DNA from: Mucilaginibacter sabulilitoris
Lineage (GTDB): Bacteria > Bacteroidota > Bacteroidia > Sphingobacteriales > Sphingobacteriaceae
Length of the DNA stretch: 64,000 nucleotides
NCBI RefSeq assembly: GCF_034262375.1
Contig: NZ_CP139558.1
Location: 2,170,001-2,234,000, forward strand
Reading direction: 5' to 3'
Below are positions 53,712-63,466 of this stretch, in pieces; the first letter of the stretch is position 1, and each line of letters begins with the position of its first letter. The notes beneath the pieces are model-generated. The model saw nothing but the letters and a program-made list of their open reading frames with translations, did no database searches and was not told the DNA's origin. The translations under genes were made by a program, and so were the position numbers.

Positions 53712-54017
53712 ATGGACAGACCAGTATTGCGGTTCTTAGGGATCTTCTTTTTGCTGATGATATCTTTTTCAGGCTTTGCCCAACCTGGGATCAATGAATT
53801 TAACCAGGTCAGAACAACTGTCCGCCAATGGTATTTTGGCCTTTCTGATCTGGCAGCGATCATGGGGGCAATCAGCGGAATGATAGGTGGTCTTCGGGTA
53901 TATGTCTGCTGGCAGACAGGCAGGCATCACATTGACGCCCAGGTCATGGGCTGGTTATTCGCCTGTATTTTCCTTTCCATCATTAGCGTTGTCCTGCGGA
54001 CGCTGTTCGGCATATGA
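53712..54017 (+). CDS. traE: TraE-like protein (DUF4134)
   Basis: 101 residues: signal-like N-terminus (FLGIFFLLMISFSGFAQPG) then a two-helix membrane segment with GMIGGLRVYVCW and VLRTLFG. Matches DUF4134, the pilin-like TraE of CTnDOT-type elements. A second copy follows 46 bases later, so TraE is tandemly duplicated. Confidence 0.85.
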   Translation: MDRPVLRFLGIFFLLMISFSGFAQPGINEFNQVRTTVRQWYFGLSDLAAIMGAISGMIGGLRVYVCWQTGRHHIDAQVMGWLFACIFLSIISVVLRTLFGI

Positions 54018-54063
54018 TTACGATTGAACGCTTATACGTATTTACCCTTTAACATTTTATGCA

Positions 54064-54375
54064 ATGAAAGAAAAGATCAACAAGTTGCTCACATGGATCG
54101 TGCTTGCAGCAGTTTTATTACCCCAGCGCAATGTTTATGCGGACGGGACAACCGGCATTAATGCAGCGACATCGTCGTTGACGGCTTATGTAGATCCGGT
54201 ATCTACGCTGATTCTGGCTATCGGGGCTGTAGTAGGTCTGATCGGAGGAATCCGCGTATACATCAAATGGAATGCTGGTGATCAGGATATCAACAAGGAA
54301 CTGATGTCATGGGGCGGCTCTTGCTTATTTTTGGTATTGGTTTCTGTTGTGATCAAAGCCTTTTTCGGCGTATGA
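54064..54375 (+). CDS. traE: TraE-like protein (DUF4134), second copy
   Basis: 103 residues. Signal peptide (LLTWIVLAAVLLPQRNVYAD), then GAVVGLIGGIRVYIKWNAGDQDINK and VVIKAFFGV. It is clearly related to the first copy along its length. The stop overlaps the ATG of the next gene. Confidence 0.88.
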   Translation: MKEKINKLLTWIVLAAVLLPQRNVYADGTTGINAATSSLTAYVDPVSTLILAIGAVVGLIGGIRVYIKWNAGDQDINKELMSWGGSCLFLVLVSVVIKAFFGV

Positions 54376-54686
54376 TGAAGACATCATACCCGGTGTATAA
54401 GGGCCTGCAACAGCCGCTGGTCTACCGTGGCTTTAAAGGGCGGTTCATCGCCTGGGGTATAGCATCCCTGGTAATAGGTTTGGTTACCGGCGGTCTGATC
54501 GGAACATTAACCTCCATGTATTTCGGCGGCTTTCTGACCATTTTACTCATCGTCGGGGGGCTGGGATTAACGTTTCAAAGACAAAAGGCCGGTCTTTATG
54601 CCAAAAGCCGGGCTACCGGCGTATTTATTCATCCCGTAAAACTCAAATTGAGATATGGCCAGCAACCGCAAAAAAAAGGAATTTAA
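54372..54686 (+). CDS. traF: TraF-like protein (DUF4133)
   Basis: 104 residues from the overlapping ATG at 54372 (MMKTSYPVYKGLQQPLVYRG). The RGFKGRFIAWGIASL and membrane-hairpin layout (LVTGGLIGTLTSMYFGGFLT) match DUF4133 / TraF, a VirB3-like component. Overlaps TraG by 32 bases. Confidence 0.88.
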   Translation: MMKTSYPVYKGLQQPLVYRGFKGRFIAWGIASLVIGLVTGGLIGTLTSMYFGGFLTILLIVGGLGLTFQRQKAGLYAKSRATGVFIHPVKLKLRYGQQPQKKGI

Positions 54687-57108
54687 ATTACCTTATCTGG
54701 CAGTGGTCGACGAGATACTGTACGGCGAAAACGGGGATTTGTCTATGACCTTCAGCATCCGTAATCCAGTTATTCGATATGCAGCGGATACAGCATCCTA
54801 TTATGCATATCATCATTTGCTAGGAAATTTGATTAAAATACTTGGCGAGGGCTATATCCTGCAGAAAGAAGATATTTTTTTCAGGTCTTCATATCAAGGC
54901 AAATGTAATGGGGAATTTCTTCAGCAGAAATATAATGAACATTTTGAAGGCAGGGTTTACACGCAGATTCGTACCTATCTGACCGTCACCAGGCGGGTAA
55001 AAAGAGACGCCTTCTATGTTTATGACCCAAAGGTTTTGACAGCATTCAGACGACACCAAGAAAAGATCATGGACCTGCTCAAGGATGCAGATTTAGAACC
55101 ACAAATACTCTCTCAACAGCAGATAAACCGGCTAATGGCCCAAACCCTGGGCATGGAATTTACTGGACAGCCACCTGTTTGGGATAATCTAATTTGCGGT
55201 GAGCGTCAGATTGACATGGGTTCGAAAGCAATACGCAGCATCAGCCTGGTGGACACCGATGAGATCAACCTGCCGGCGCAGGTGAGTACTTACAAGTTCA
55301 AGGATCATGACAAAGGCATCTTTCAGGAGCTTCCGGAAGACAATCTGGCCTTTCTATATCAGGTGCCTGATTATTGCTGCATGATTTACAACCAGGTGAT
55401 CGAAATACCCCCGCAGCAGGCGACGCTGCATAAGCTTCAGCTCAAACGTAAACGACATTCCGGGGTGCCGGATCCTGCTAATAACCTGTGTGTAGCAGAT
55501 ATCGATCAATTGCTCGTCGAGGTGGCCCGTGATGGCCAGCCGGTGGTCAATGTTCATTATAATCTGGTGATTTGTGCAGAATCTGCCTTGTTAGATAAAG
55601 CGGCCAATTTTGTTGAAGCCTCACTTTTCCAACAAGGCATTGTACCAAACCGGAATGCCTACAATCAGTTGGAATTGTTCCAGGCGGCGCTACCGGGTAA
55701 TGCAGTGGCGCTCAAAAAATATGATTGGTTGCTGACCACTTGTGATGCGGCCCTGTGCTATTTCTTTAAAGAGCGGCTGCCGGAAAGCGAGATTTCGGAT
55801 TTTGTGATTCGTTTTACTGACCGCCAGGGCATACCCATATGTATAGACCCTTCGGATCTGGCGATGCAATCCGGGCGTATCAGCAACCGTTCAAAGTTTT
55901 GCTTGGGCGGGTCAGGTACGGGAAAATCCTTTTTTATGTGCGCACTGTTGGAGCAATATATGCTTTACAACATGGATGTGGTCATCATAGACACCGGTCA
56001 TTCTTATTCGGGGCTCTGTGCTTATTATCAGGGTAAATATATTACCTGGACGGAAAATAATCCTATTACGATGAATCCGTTCGCCATTAGCGCGGCGGAG
56101 TTCAATATTGAAAAAAAGGACTTCCTGTGCACCTTAGTAGGTCTGCTTTGGAAAGGCGCCGATGGAACGCTGAATAGCGTGGAGTATGATGTGATTTCGC
56201 AGGTGATCAACAGCTATTATTTTACCTATTTCAATACCAGTTTGCGGTCAGGTGGCCTGAGCTTTGATACATTTTATGAATTCGCCGTCAAACAAATACC
56301 ACAAATCAAGGAAGAGGAACAGGTACCTTTCGACCTGGATGAATTTCGTTATGTGCTTAAAAAGTTCTATAAAGGCGGTGAGTATCAGGCCGTGTTAAAC
56401 GAGGCCGCAGATGATTCGTTAATGGGTGAACGCTTTATCGTCTTTGAAATCGATAACATCAAAGAAAACCGGGTTCTTTTTCCTGTGGTAACGCTTATCA
56501 TTATGGATGTATTCCTTCAAAAGATGCGGCACCGTGAGTTTCAGCGGAAGGCTTTGATTGTCGAGGAAGCATGGAAGGCAGTTTCCTCACCACTTATGGC
56601 AGACTATCTGCTTTATCTTTACAAGACGGTTCGCAAGTTTTGGGGAGAGGCTATCGTGGTCACCCAGGAGCTTGGTGACATTCTCGGTAATGCCGTCATC
56701 AAGGACAGTATTCTAGCCAATTCGGACACTATTTGCCTGCTTGATCAGGGGAAGTTCCGGCAGAATTACGCAGAAGTCGCCAAACTGCTGTCTTTGTCGA
56801 AAATCGAGGAGCAAAAGATTTTTACCATCAATCAATTGGACAACCGAGCGGGTAGGGGCCGCTTTAAAGAAGTATACATCAAAAGAGGAACCGTTGGCGA
56901 AGTTTACGGAGTAGAAGTTTCCATTTACCAATACCTTACCTATACCACCGAAAAGCCTGAAAAGCTAGCCTTACAAACCTACGTAAAAGCCCACGGAAGC
57001 TATCAGGCAGCCCTGGAGGCTTTTGTATCCGACATGCAGCAAAGCGGTTTAACACTGGACGCTTTTGTGACGGGCCTTAATCAGGCCAAAACGCTGCAGC
57101 ACGGATGA
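54655..57108 (+). CDS. traG: TraG (VirB4-like conjugation ATPase)
   Basis: 817 residues. Walker A GGSGTGKS around residue 418-425 and Walker B region KALIVEEAWKAV near 635 are intact. The N-terminal half contacts other transfer components. It energises the type IV secretion apparatus at the inner membrane. Followed by an ATGA-overlapping 47-codon gene. Confidence 0.93.
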   Translation: MASNRKKKEFKLPYLAVVDEILYGENGDLSMTFSIRNPVIRYAADTASYYAYHHLLGNLIKILGEGYILQKEDIFFRSSYQGKCNGEFLQQKYNEHFEGRVYTQIRTYLTVTRRVKRDAFYVYDPKVLTAFRRHQEKIMDLLKDADLEPQILSQQQINRLMAQTLGMEFTGQPPVWDNLICGERQIDMGSKAIRSISLVDTDEINLPAQVSTYKFKDHDKGIFQELPEDNLAFLYQVPDYCCMIYNQVIEIPPQQATLHKLQLKRKRHSGVPDPANNLCVADIDQLLVEVARDGQPVVNVHYNLVICAESALLDKAANFVEASLFQQGIVPNRNAYNQLELFQAALPGNAVALKKYDWLLTTCDAALCYFFKERLPESEISDFVIRFTDRQGIPICIDPSDLAMQSGRISNRSKFCLGGSGTGKSFFMCALLEQYMLYNMDVVIIDTGHSYSGLCAYYQGKYITWTENNPITMNPFAISAAEFNIEKKDFLCTLVGLLWKGADGTLNSVEYDVISQVINSYYFTYFNTSLRSGGLSFDTFYEFAVKQIPQIKEEEQVPFDLDEFRYVLKKFYKGGEYQAVLNEAADDSLMGERFIVFEIDNIKENRVLFPVVTLIIMDVFLQKMRHREFQRKALIVEEAWKAVSSPLMADYLLYLYKTVRKFWGEAIVVTQELGDILGNAVIKDSILANSDTICLLDQGKFRQNYAEVAKLLSLSKIEEQKIFTINQLDNRAGRGRFKEVYIKRGTVGEVYGVEVSIYQYLTYTTEKPEKLALQTYVKAHGSYQAALEAFVSDMQQSGLTLDAFVTGLNQAKTLQHG

Positions 57109-57248
57109 ACTATAAATATATGCTTAGTGCTGATGCGGAACATGAGGCTTATAGCTATTTGCTGAAGCCTTTACCCGCCTACAATCTGCGCGTTATCTGG
57201 CCTGGTAAAGTCACCAAAATACGCTGGCTGCCACCTGGGTATAGGTAG
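57105..57248 (+). CDS. Small protein coupled to traG
   Basis: 47 codons starting MNYKYMLSADAEHEAYSYLL and ending KIRWLPPGYR. The ATG overlaps the traG stop (ATGA), which argues for real translation. No family recognised. Confidence 0.5.
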   Translation: MNYKYMLSADAEHEAYSYLLKPLPAYNLRVIWPGKVTKIRWLPPGYR

Positions 57249-57284
57249 GGTATGGCCTTGTTCAACATTTTTAAATCTCAGATC

Positions 57285-57953
57285 ATGAAAAAAAATGAGG
57301 TGTTATTTATTTGCTGTTGTTTGACCTGTTCAGCAGCAGCTGGTCAGGCGATTTATGCTGATCCGACGACAGCCGCTGCCATGAGCCTGCATTCATCGGT
57401 CATTAACGCACAGCTTAACAAAACTAACGACAAACTGACGATGATCGGCCGGGGCCAACTGGCCGTTACCGGGCAGCTAACCGCAGTCAATGACGTGCAA
57501 CAAATTATCTATAAAGGACTGAGTGAAGTGGCGTCGGCTCTCCGTTCCCTTTTGGCGATAAAAGACATAGCGGATATCGGTGGGGATATCATAACAGATA
57601 TCCAAAAGGCTACCGCCATTGCCCGGACGAATCCTGCACTGCTCCTTTTTGCCGAAAATAGCGCCCGGGAATTTAAAAACAGGACGACCAATCTTGCTGC
57701 TGAAGTCGGTTCTTTTATACTAGCTGGTGGCCATCATAATCTGATGGACAGTGGGGAACGGGCTAAATTACTCAACAGGATTGTAAGCGAAATGATGATT
57801 ATCCGAGGAGTAGTTTACGGGATGTACCGTTCGATGTACTGGGCCAGGGAGCGTGGTATTTTTAATTCACTCGATCCGTATGCCGGCTTTGTCAATACCG
57901 ATAATTCAATCGCCGATGATATCCTTGGCAATAGTAAACTGATCATTCCATGA
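57285..57953 (+). CDS. TraI-like transfer protein, paralog 1
   Basis: 222 residues from the ATG at 57285 (MKKNEVLFICCCLTCSAAAG), a signal peptide; upstream in-frame ATG at 57252 gives a non-signal extension. Helical, with a conserved closing AREFKNRTTNLAAEVGSFIL and MYRSMYWARERG motif, shared with 58615-59271. Probably a periplasmic transfer protein. Overlaps the next gene by 4 bases. Confidence 0.75.
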   Translation: MKKNEVLFICCCLTCSAAAGQAIYADPTTAAAMSLHSSVINAQLNKTNDKLTMIGRGQLAVTGQLTAVNDVQQIIYKGLSEVASALRSLLAIKDIADIGGDIITDIQKATAIARTNPALLLFAENSAREFKNRTTNLAAEVGSFILAGGHHNLMDSGERAKLLNRIVSEMMIIRGVVYGMYRSMYWARERGIFNSLDPYAGFVNTDNSIADDILGNSKLIIP

Positions 57954-58618
57954 GAGTCTTTTTTGTTCTTTTAATCATACTGACAGAATCAATCTGTAGC
58001 GGTTTTGCCCAGGTCAATGTACCCTTGTTGCATCAGCTGGTAGCGGAAAGTCAATCCGAGCACAGCAAACAGGAGGAGGCTAGAAATAAACAAGCCTTGG
58101 TTTGGGCTAATGAGGACGTCAACCGGTTGGCGATGATCCGGCTGCAACAGGGGTACCGAACATTGCAGGACCGTTTTCATACGCTTAGCATAGTTATCGG
58201 TGCGGCACAGATTGGCTTGCAGGCTGCCCCTATTATTGCGGAGATCACCCGGCAGCAGCGGCTGATCATCGGCATGGCTGAAAATAGCCCCACACTGATT
58301 GCCCTGGTTTATAACGTAGAAGCCGATCTGACGGGCCGGGCATACCTGCTCGGTAATTATCTATATGGGTTGTTACTCAGTATAGGCGATCTGAATCAAA
58401 TGAAGGCCAGTGACCGCAGGATTCTAATGGCACATGTGTTGACTGAATTACGCCGGATCGAAGGAACATCCCAAGGGCTGGTCACGATCATGCGAGATGC
58501 TGCTATCGGCAAGGTGCTGGCAGCAGATAGTCCATTCCCCGTGTACGTCAATTCTGATAAACAAATCGGCAGTACTATTCTAAACAAAGCGGCCAACTTC
58601 AAACTTACCGCCCCATGA
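57950..58618 (+). CDS. Transfer protein, paralog-like copy 2
   Basis: 222 residues; signal peptide (FFVLLIILTESICSGFAQ). Its core (ENSPTLIALVYNVEADLTGR, HVLTELRRIEG) has the same general layout as its neighbours but has diverged further. Overlaps both neighbours by 4 bases. Confidence 0.7.
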   Translation: MRVFFVLLIILTESICSGFAQVNVPLLHQLVAESQSEHSKQEEARNKQALVWANEDVNRLAMIRLQQGYRTLQDRFHTLSIVIGAAQIGLQAAPIIAEITRQQRLIIGMAENSPTLIALVYNVEADLTGRAYLLGNYLYGLLLSIGDLNQMKASDRRILMAHVLTELRRIEGTSQGLVTIMRDAAIGKVLAADSPFPVYVNSDKQIGSTILNKAANFKLTAP

Positions 58619-59271
58619 AGCAGCTTATCCTGTTTTTTTGTTGTTTGCCCGCCGTGGTGCAAGCGCAGTCGATCATTTTTGATAAAGGGCATTTTGCCGC
58701 CGTCAATGAGAATGCTGCTGCCAGGGAAACTGCAGAAATGACTCATTTTCACTATCTAACGGTTATACGTGACCGACTGGATGACATTAACCTGGATATG
58801 ACATCCGTAGTGTTGGTTCAGCAAATGGTCAAAAATTCCCTTACCAAGGTCGACGATGCACTCAAAAACGGGCAGGACCTCGTTCAGATCAGCCAAATCG
58901 TTAATGAATTAATTACAGCGGGAAATGAGATGATCGATGCAGCACAAGCGGATCCCTTATTACTCGTATTTACTGAACAAGTTGCCGGGCAGCTTAAGGC
59001 CCGGGCGATCAATCTGGTTACTGAGGTGTCCGGTTTTATTTTAAAAGAACAGGACGAAATACTGATGGATTTTGAAAAGCGGGATGCGCTGCTCCGAAAA
59101 ATAATTGGCGAACTCAAAGTCATGCGGGCGCTGGCCTACAGTATGAACCGCTCGATATACTGGGCCCGGCAGCAGAGTCTGTGGAAGGCTGTTGATCCAT
59201 TTCGGGATTTTGTAAACCAGGATACCAGACTGACCGATGAAATTATTTCGAAGCTCACCTCTAATAAATAA
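58615..59271 (+). CDS. TraI-like transfer protein, paralog 3
   Basis: 218 residues with signal peptide (ILFFCCLPAVVQAQS). VAGQLKARAINLVTEVSGFI and MNRSIYWARQQSLWKAVDPF align with paralog 1. Part of the run of three related genes. Confidence 0.75.
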   Translation: MKQLILFFCCLPAVVQAQSIIFDKGHFAAVNENAAARETAEMTHFHYLTVIRDRLDDINLDMTSVVLVQQMVKNSLTKVDDALKNGQDLVQISQIVNELITAGNEMIDAAQADPLLLVFTEQVAGQLKARAINLVTEVSGFILKEQDEILMDFEKRDALLRKIIGELKVMRALAYSMNRSIYWARQQSLWKAVDPFRDFVNQDTRLTDEIISKLTSNK

Positions 59272-59275
59272 CGAC

Positions 59276-60058
59276 ATGAAAAAATCAAGTTTGATATTTC
59301 TGCTGTTGATCGCGATCAACGGCCTGGCCCGCGCACAGAAAAAGATCAATGATGAGTCCATCCGATATCAGCAGGAGCGAATGGTGTTCAAACAGTGGGA
59401 CCAGAATAAGTTTAAACCTTCGCCCGGTTTTCTTGGCCTCAACCCGCTTTACTGGCTCACGTGGGCCTGGCATAGGGATTATCATAAGCATGACCTCAGA
59501 CCACTAAGTCCCCTTGGACCGCAAACCCTGCGGCTGGCTTTAGCGGCCGGGTTGCAAAATACGGAGCAAGCATATAAACTGCAGACCGACACGCTTCGAA
59601 ATATGGCGCTAACGCAAGTAACGGCCTATTCGGGACTCGTCAGCGATGCCGATCCTTTATGGTTGTTGTATTACAGGCACCAATTTCAACCTTTGCTTTA
59701 CCAAAACGACGCCAGACTGCTGGACGGATTGGCGCAACAGGAAAAAGATTATGTCATCCGCAGCAAGTTACTGGATTGGTACTTGCAAGAAAGTCACGCA
59801 CTGGCTGAAAGACTGAATGCTGCCAGGACAACCACCCTTGAACGAGGTGCCCGCATCATTACCTACCAACGTTTGCTGGACGAATACCGGATACTACAGG
59901 CCGGTTGGGAGGCAAAAAAGCAAACTGCAAGACAATTTATAGAGCTATCTGAAAGTAGCGATAAACTTAAAAAACGGCATATATCCCTATCTGCTTCCCA
60001 GGTCACAAGGTCTGATGTACAGATTGCAACAGACATTCTCAGCCATAGTAAACTCTAA
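59276..60058 (+). CDS. Exported transfer-module protein, unknown
   Basis: 260 residues from the ATG at 59276, a signal peptide (KKSSLIFLLLIAINGLARAQ). Then a conserved-looking NPLYWLTWAWHRDYHKHDLR and long helices (LSESSDKLKKRHISLSASQV). Seen in the usual position between TraI-type and TraJ genes of this element type. No named domain. Confidence 0.65.
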   Translation: MKKSSLIFLLLIAINGLARAQKKINDESIRYQQERMVFKQWDQNKFKPSPGFLGLNPLYWLTWAWHRDYHKHDLRPLSPLGPQTLRLALAAGLQNTEQAYKLQTDTLRNMALTQVTAYSGLVSDADPLWLLYYRHQFQPLLYQNDARLLDGLAQQEKDYVIRSKLLDWYLQESHALAERLNAARTTTLERGARIITYQRLLDEYRILQAGWEAKKQTARQFIELSESSDKLKKRHISLSASQVTRSDVQIATDILSHSKL

Positions 60059-60068
60059 TACCTTTTTT

Positions 60069-61202
60069 ATGCGATTTTTAAACACCACAACTTCTCTTGC
60101 CGCAGGAGCCTATGCAGTGCCGGTTTCAGATTCTTTTAAAGACACCTTTAATTTTCTTCAGGGCAACGGTGTATACGAGGAAGGAATGATGCATTTTCTT
60201 AAACAAATGAAAAATACTGTCTGGACGCATTATGACGTCTTCACTAACGACGCCCAGGCGCTTTCCTGCATTTTCATGCTGATCTTTTTTGCTATCAAAT
60301 CCTATGAGATGATGTCCGGAGATAAAAAGCTGGAGATCATGCCCCTGCTGCGGCCATTCTCCCTGGTCATGATCATCCTCTGGTGGTCGCCTTTTACCCG
60401 TGTGGTGGCTTACCCTACAGACCTGATAGCGCTTCGTACCGAATCCCTGTTCGATGGCAATCAGACTGCTGTAAACGACCTCCGAATACAACGGGCTAGC
60501 CTGATGGCCACCGTCGCCGATCAGCTGCTCACCGTTGAGGCCCAAACCGAGACGGCCAAGAAAGAGGCGGATACCTGGTACGAAAATGCCTGGCAATCGG
60601 TCAGTTCATCGGTCAAGGAAGGCTTCGCTGATATCTGGAATCCTATTGTCGAAATGCGCAATCGCTTGCAGGTGAATCTGCAGTTGTTGTTCACCTCGCT
60701 CCTGGAAACACTGGCCTTGTGGCTTCTGCGCATCTGCGTATATGTGATCTTTATGATCCAGATCATTTTTTCCACCATACTGATCATTTTAGGTCCCTTT
60801 GCGGTAGCAGTCAGCATTCTGCCGGCTTTCAGGGATTCTTTCAGCACCTGGGTAGCGCGTTTCGTTTCGGTCAACCTATATTCCGGAGTAGCCTATCTGG
60901 TCATGTATGTGGCTTCGCTGTTTCAGCAGTATGCCATGGAGGCAGAGATTAGCCGTTACCGGGAACTGGTAGGCACCACTGGCGCCAATCTGGAAAAGCT
61001 CGGTTGGTTCGCGGGTAATGGCATCCTGTCTTTTGGTATCGTGATCATCACTTTTATCATTGGGGCCCTGACCATGCTCACCGTTCCCAGTATCTCCACC
61101 TGGATCGTATCTACTTCGGGTATTACCTCGGCGACCTCTACCATGGGCCGGGGTGCCTCCCAGCTCTCACGCATGATGACCCGCATACTGATAAAGGGTT
61201 AA
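60069..61202 (+). CDS. traJ: TraJ-like inner-membrane protein (VirB6-like)
   Basis: 377 residues; ATG at 60069 preferred over 60015, which lies inside the previous gene. Multiple membrane helices (IFMLIFFAIKSYEMMSG, IIFSTILIILGPFAVAVS, WVARFVSVNLYSGVAYLVMY, FGIVIITFIIGALTMLTVP). It forms part of the channel. Confidence 0.85.
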   Translation: MRFLNTTTSLAAGAYAVPVSDSFKDTFNFLQGNGVYEEGMMHFLKQMKNTVWTHYDVFTNDAQALSCIFMLIFFAIKSYEMMSGDKKLEIMPLLRPFSLVMIILWWSPFTRVVAYPTDLIALRTESLFDGNQTAVNDLRIQRASLMATVADQLLTVEAQTETAKKEADTWYENAWQSVSSSVKEGFADIWNPIVEMRNRLQVNLQLLFTSLLETLALWLLRICVYVIFMIQIIFSTILIILGPFAVAVSILPAFRDSFSTWVARFVSVNLYSGVAYLVMYVASLFQQYAMEAEISRYRELVGTTGANLEKLGWFAGNGILSFGIVIITFIIGALTMLTVPSISTWIVSTSGITSATSTMGRGASQLSRMMTRILIKG

Positions 61203-61225
61203 TTCTTATAATCAAATCCACGTTT

Positions 61226-61846
61226 ATGATCATCAAAAACATTGAATCCAAAATCAGGCTGGCGACTTTTTTGTCGGCCGGCAGTTTGATTACTTTAATC
61301 CTGGTTGCACTGATCGTTAGCTTTTTTGCCTATAAGCAGGTTAGTAACGCCCGAAAAACGATATACATACTGGATGAGCACAGCCAGCCTTTACTGGCCA
61401 GGCAAACCGATGTGGCCATGAACCGGGCCGTGGAGTACCGATCGGATATCGCCCGTTTTCATTCGCTGTTCTTTACCCTGACGCCAGATGATAAGTTTAT
61501 CGAAAATCAGATGAAACAAGCCATGTATCTGGTTGATGAGAGCGGAGCGCTCGAATACAACAACCTGAAAGAAAAAGGTTTTTTTAATTCGGTGATGTCT
61601 TCCAGTGCGGTCTTGACGATCCGGATGGATTCTATATATCTGGATAAGGCGCGCAAATACTTTCGTTATTACGCCACCCAGCGAATCGACAGGAGGAGTT
61701 CAACGATAACCCGTTCGCTGGTGACCGAAGGCTACCTGAGGGATTTGGAGGTAAGATCCGATAATAACCCTCATGCTGTACTGATCACCCGTTGGAAAAC
61801 ATTGGAAAATAAAGACCTTGAAAATGTCCAGAAAAACACCTTTTAA
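61226..61846 (+). CDS. traK: TraK-like protein (VirB8-like)
   Basis: 206 residues, one N-terminal membrane helix (AGSLITLILVALIVSFFAY) and an NTF2-like periplasmic part. The NMAV-region (VAMNRAVEYRSDIARFHSLF) fits TraK of Bacteroidetes elements. Overlaps the next gene by 23 bases. Confidence 0.87.
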   Translation: MIIKNIESKIRLATFLSAGSLITLILVALIVSFFAYKQVSNARKTIYILDEHSQPLLARQTDVAMNRAVEYRSDIARFHSLFFTLTPDDKFIENQMKQAMYLVDESGALEYNNLKEKGFFNSVMSSSAVLTIRMDSIYLDKARKYFRYYATQRIDRRSSTITRSLVTEGYLRDLEVRSDNNPHAVLITRWKTLENKDLENVQKNTF

Positions 61847-62246
61847 AAACCGCCTTATTCATGCTCGTGCGCAGGGTATGGCATTTATCCTTTATAGTAA
61901 GCGCGGGACAGCTCACATCGCCAGGCTGCTGGATGTCTATCCGAGGCTGAGCTATGCTGCCATGCTTTTTTGCATCGCATTATCGGTGGTGATTATGCTT
62001 TTTTTTCGCCACAACCTGCAAAATCCACAGGCAGAAAAAATACAGCAGGAGCCATCCGCCGGCTTTCCGACCGGGCTGGGCCAACTGCTGGCAACGGGGA
62101 GGGACATAAAGGAGCTTCTGGAGCTGAAAAAAAAGATTGATGAATTACTGGCTAAAGATAGCCTAAGCGCAGAGGACAGCCTGCTGCTGCGCCAGGCCAG
62201 ACGTAAACTCCAGAATACCCACCATCAAATCAAAAAAATACCATGA
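61824..62246 (+). CDS. Small transfer membrane protein (TraL/DUF3989-like position)
   Basis: 140 residues from the ATG at 61824 (MSRKTPFKNRLIHARAQGMA); one membrane helix (YAAMLFCIALSVVIMLFF) and a coiled C-terminus (RDIKELLELKKKIDELLAKD). Position and layout fit TraL-type proteins. Confidence 0.65.
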   Translation: MSRKTPFKNRLIHARAQGMAFILYSKRGTAHIARLLDVYPRLSYAAMLFCIALSVVIMLFFRHNLQNPQAEKIQQEPSAGFPTGLGQLLATGRDIKELLELKKKIDELLAKDSLSAEDSLLLRQARRKLQNTHHQIKKIP

Positions 62247-63436
62247 CGATCAGCTTTAAAAAAAACAAATATATCATCCCGATCATTTCCTTGCCCTTTC
62301 TGTGTATCTTTTTTTACGTATATAAAAGCAGCCTGGGTAGGCCTAAAACCGAAGTTCCTGCGGTGGACTCTTTGCAAACTGCGGTTGCCGGCGTTTCTTC
62401 CGAGGTCAGCGCCCGGCCATTGAGCGATAAGCTGGATGCCTTGCGCCAAAAGTACGGGCAATCGGATGGCTATACCGCGCTAAACGATATTCAGGAGCAA
62501 CCAGTCGTCAGACCAGACCTGGACTCATCTTATAACGATCGGGAAAAAAAGATGCTGGACTCCATCCGGCGAGCCGTAGATTGGAAATACAAAAATGATC
62601 CTTTAAAAACCCGGTCTGGACCCGGTGGTTTTCCAAATATTTCGGTGCCGCAAGCTTACCAGCGGCAAGATGAAGCGCTGGCCGTTGCCCTAGCCAGCAT
62701 CAACCGGTCGCCTGTTCACGGTGATGGCCCTCCACGAACCCGGCAGGCCACTGATCCGATGCAGCTGTTTCGCCAGCAAATGGCATTGGTGGACAGCATG
62801 GGCAAAGCTGCCGACACCCAAGCAAGGGGCGAGCCCGGCAGCCTAAAAGCGACGCACAAAGACCCGCAGATGGCCACTGTTGGCGAAAAACCGCTGCCAG
62901 TAGTCAAAGCTTCAGCAGCATCGCCGGTATTCAACACCGTGGTCGCCGCCCAGCAGGAATGTTTGATCACGGCGATCGTTGATCAGGACATCACCGGCTA
63001 TGCGGGCTCCAGGCTAAGAGTGCGCCTGTTGGAGGATATGATGGCCGGGCGGTTCCTGATCAGGCATGGCACTTATCTCTATGCTCAGGTTACCGGGTTT
63101 AGCGGGCAACGGGTCACCCTCTCTATCACCACCATCATGCAAGGCAGCCATATCCTTCCGGTAAAATTAGAGGTGTATGATAATGATGGCTTGCCCGGAT
63201 TATATGTACCGGCGTCCGCTTTTCGCGAATTCACCAAGGAATTAGGCGGGGATGCTGGCAATGTCAACTTGCAGCAACAGGCAGAAAATAACAGTCAATT
63301 GGTGATGAGCGTTGTTCAGAAAATGTTCCAGTCTACGACTACCGCTGTCAATAAGCTGATCCGTCAGAACAAGGCTAAACTGAAATATAATACGCAGGTC
63401 TATCTGGTCGATCCGGCGGATTTGCGGAATGAATAG
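62243..63436 (+). CDS. traM: TraM-like protein (VirB10-like)
   Basis: 397 residues. An N-terminal membrane anchor (YIIPIISLPFLCIFFYVY), a Pro-rich linker, and a C-terminal beta domain (ECLITAIVDQDITGYAGSRL, then RHGTYLYAQVTGFSGQRVTL). Matches conjugative transposon TraM; bridges inner and outer membrane. Overlaps the previous gene by 4 bases. Confidence 0.88.
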   Translation: MTISFKKNKYIIPIISLPFLCIFFYVYKSSLGRPKTEVPAVDSLQTAVAGVSSEVSARPLSDKLDALRQKYGQSDGYTALNDIQEQPVVRPDLDSSYNDREKKMLDSIRRAVDWKYKNDPLKTRSGPGGFPNISVPQAYQRQDEALAVALASINRSPVHGDGPPRTRQATDPMQLFRQQMALVDSMGKAADTQARGEPGSLKATHKDPQMATVGEKPLPVVKASAASPVFNTVVAAQQECLITAIVDQDITGYAGSRLRVRLLEDMMAGRFLIRHGTYLYAQVTGFSGQRVTLSITTIMQGSHILPVKLEVYDNDGLPGLYVPASAFREFTKELGGDAGNVNLQQQAENNSQLVMSVVQKMFQSTTTAVNKLIRQNKAKLKYNTQVYLVDPADLRNE

Positions 63437-63466
63437 TTTTATTTATAAATCCTTTATCAGCTTCCG

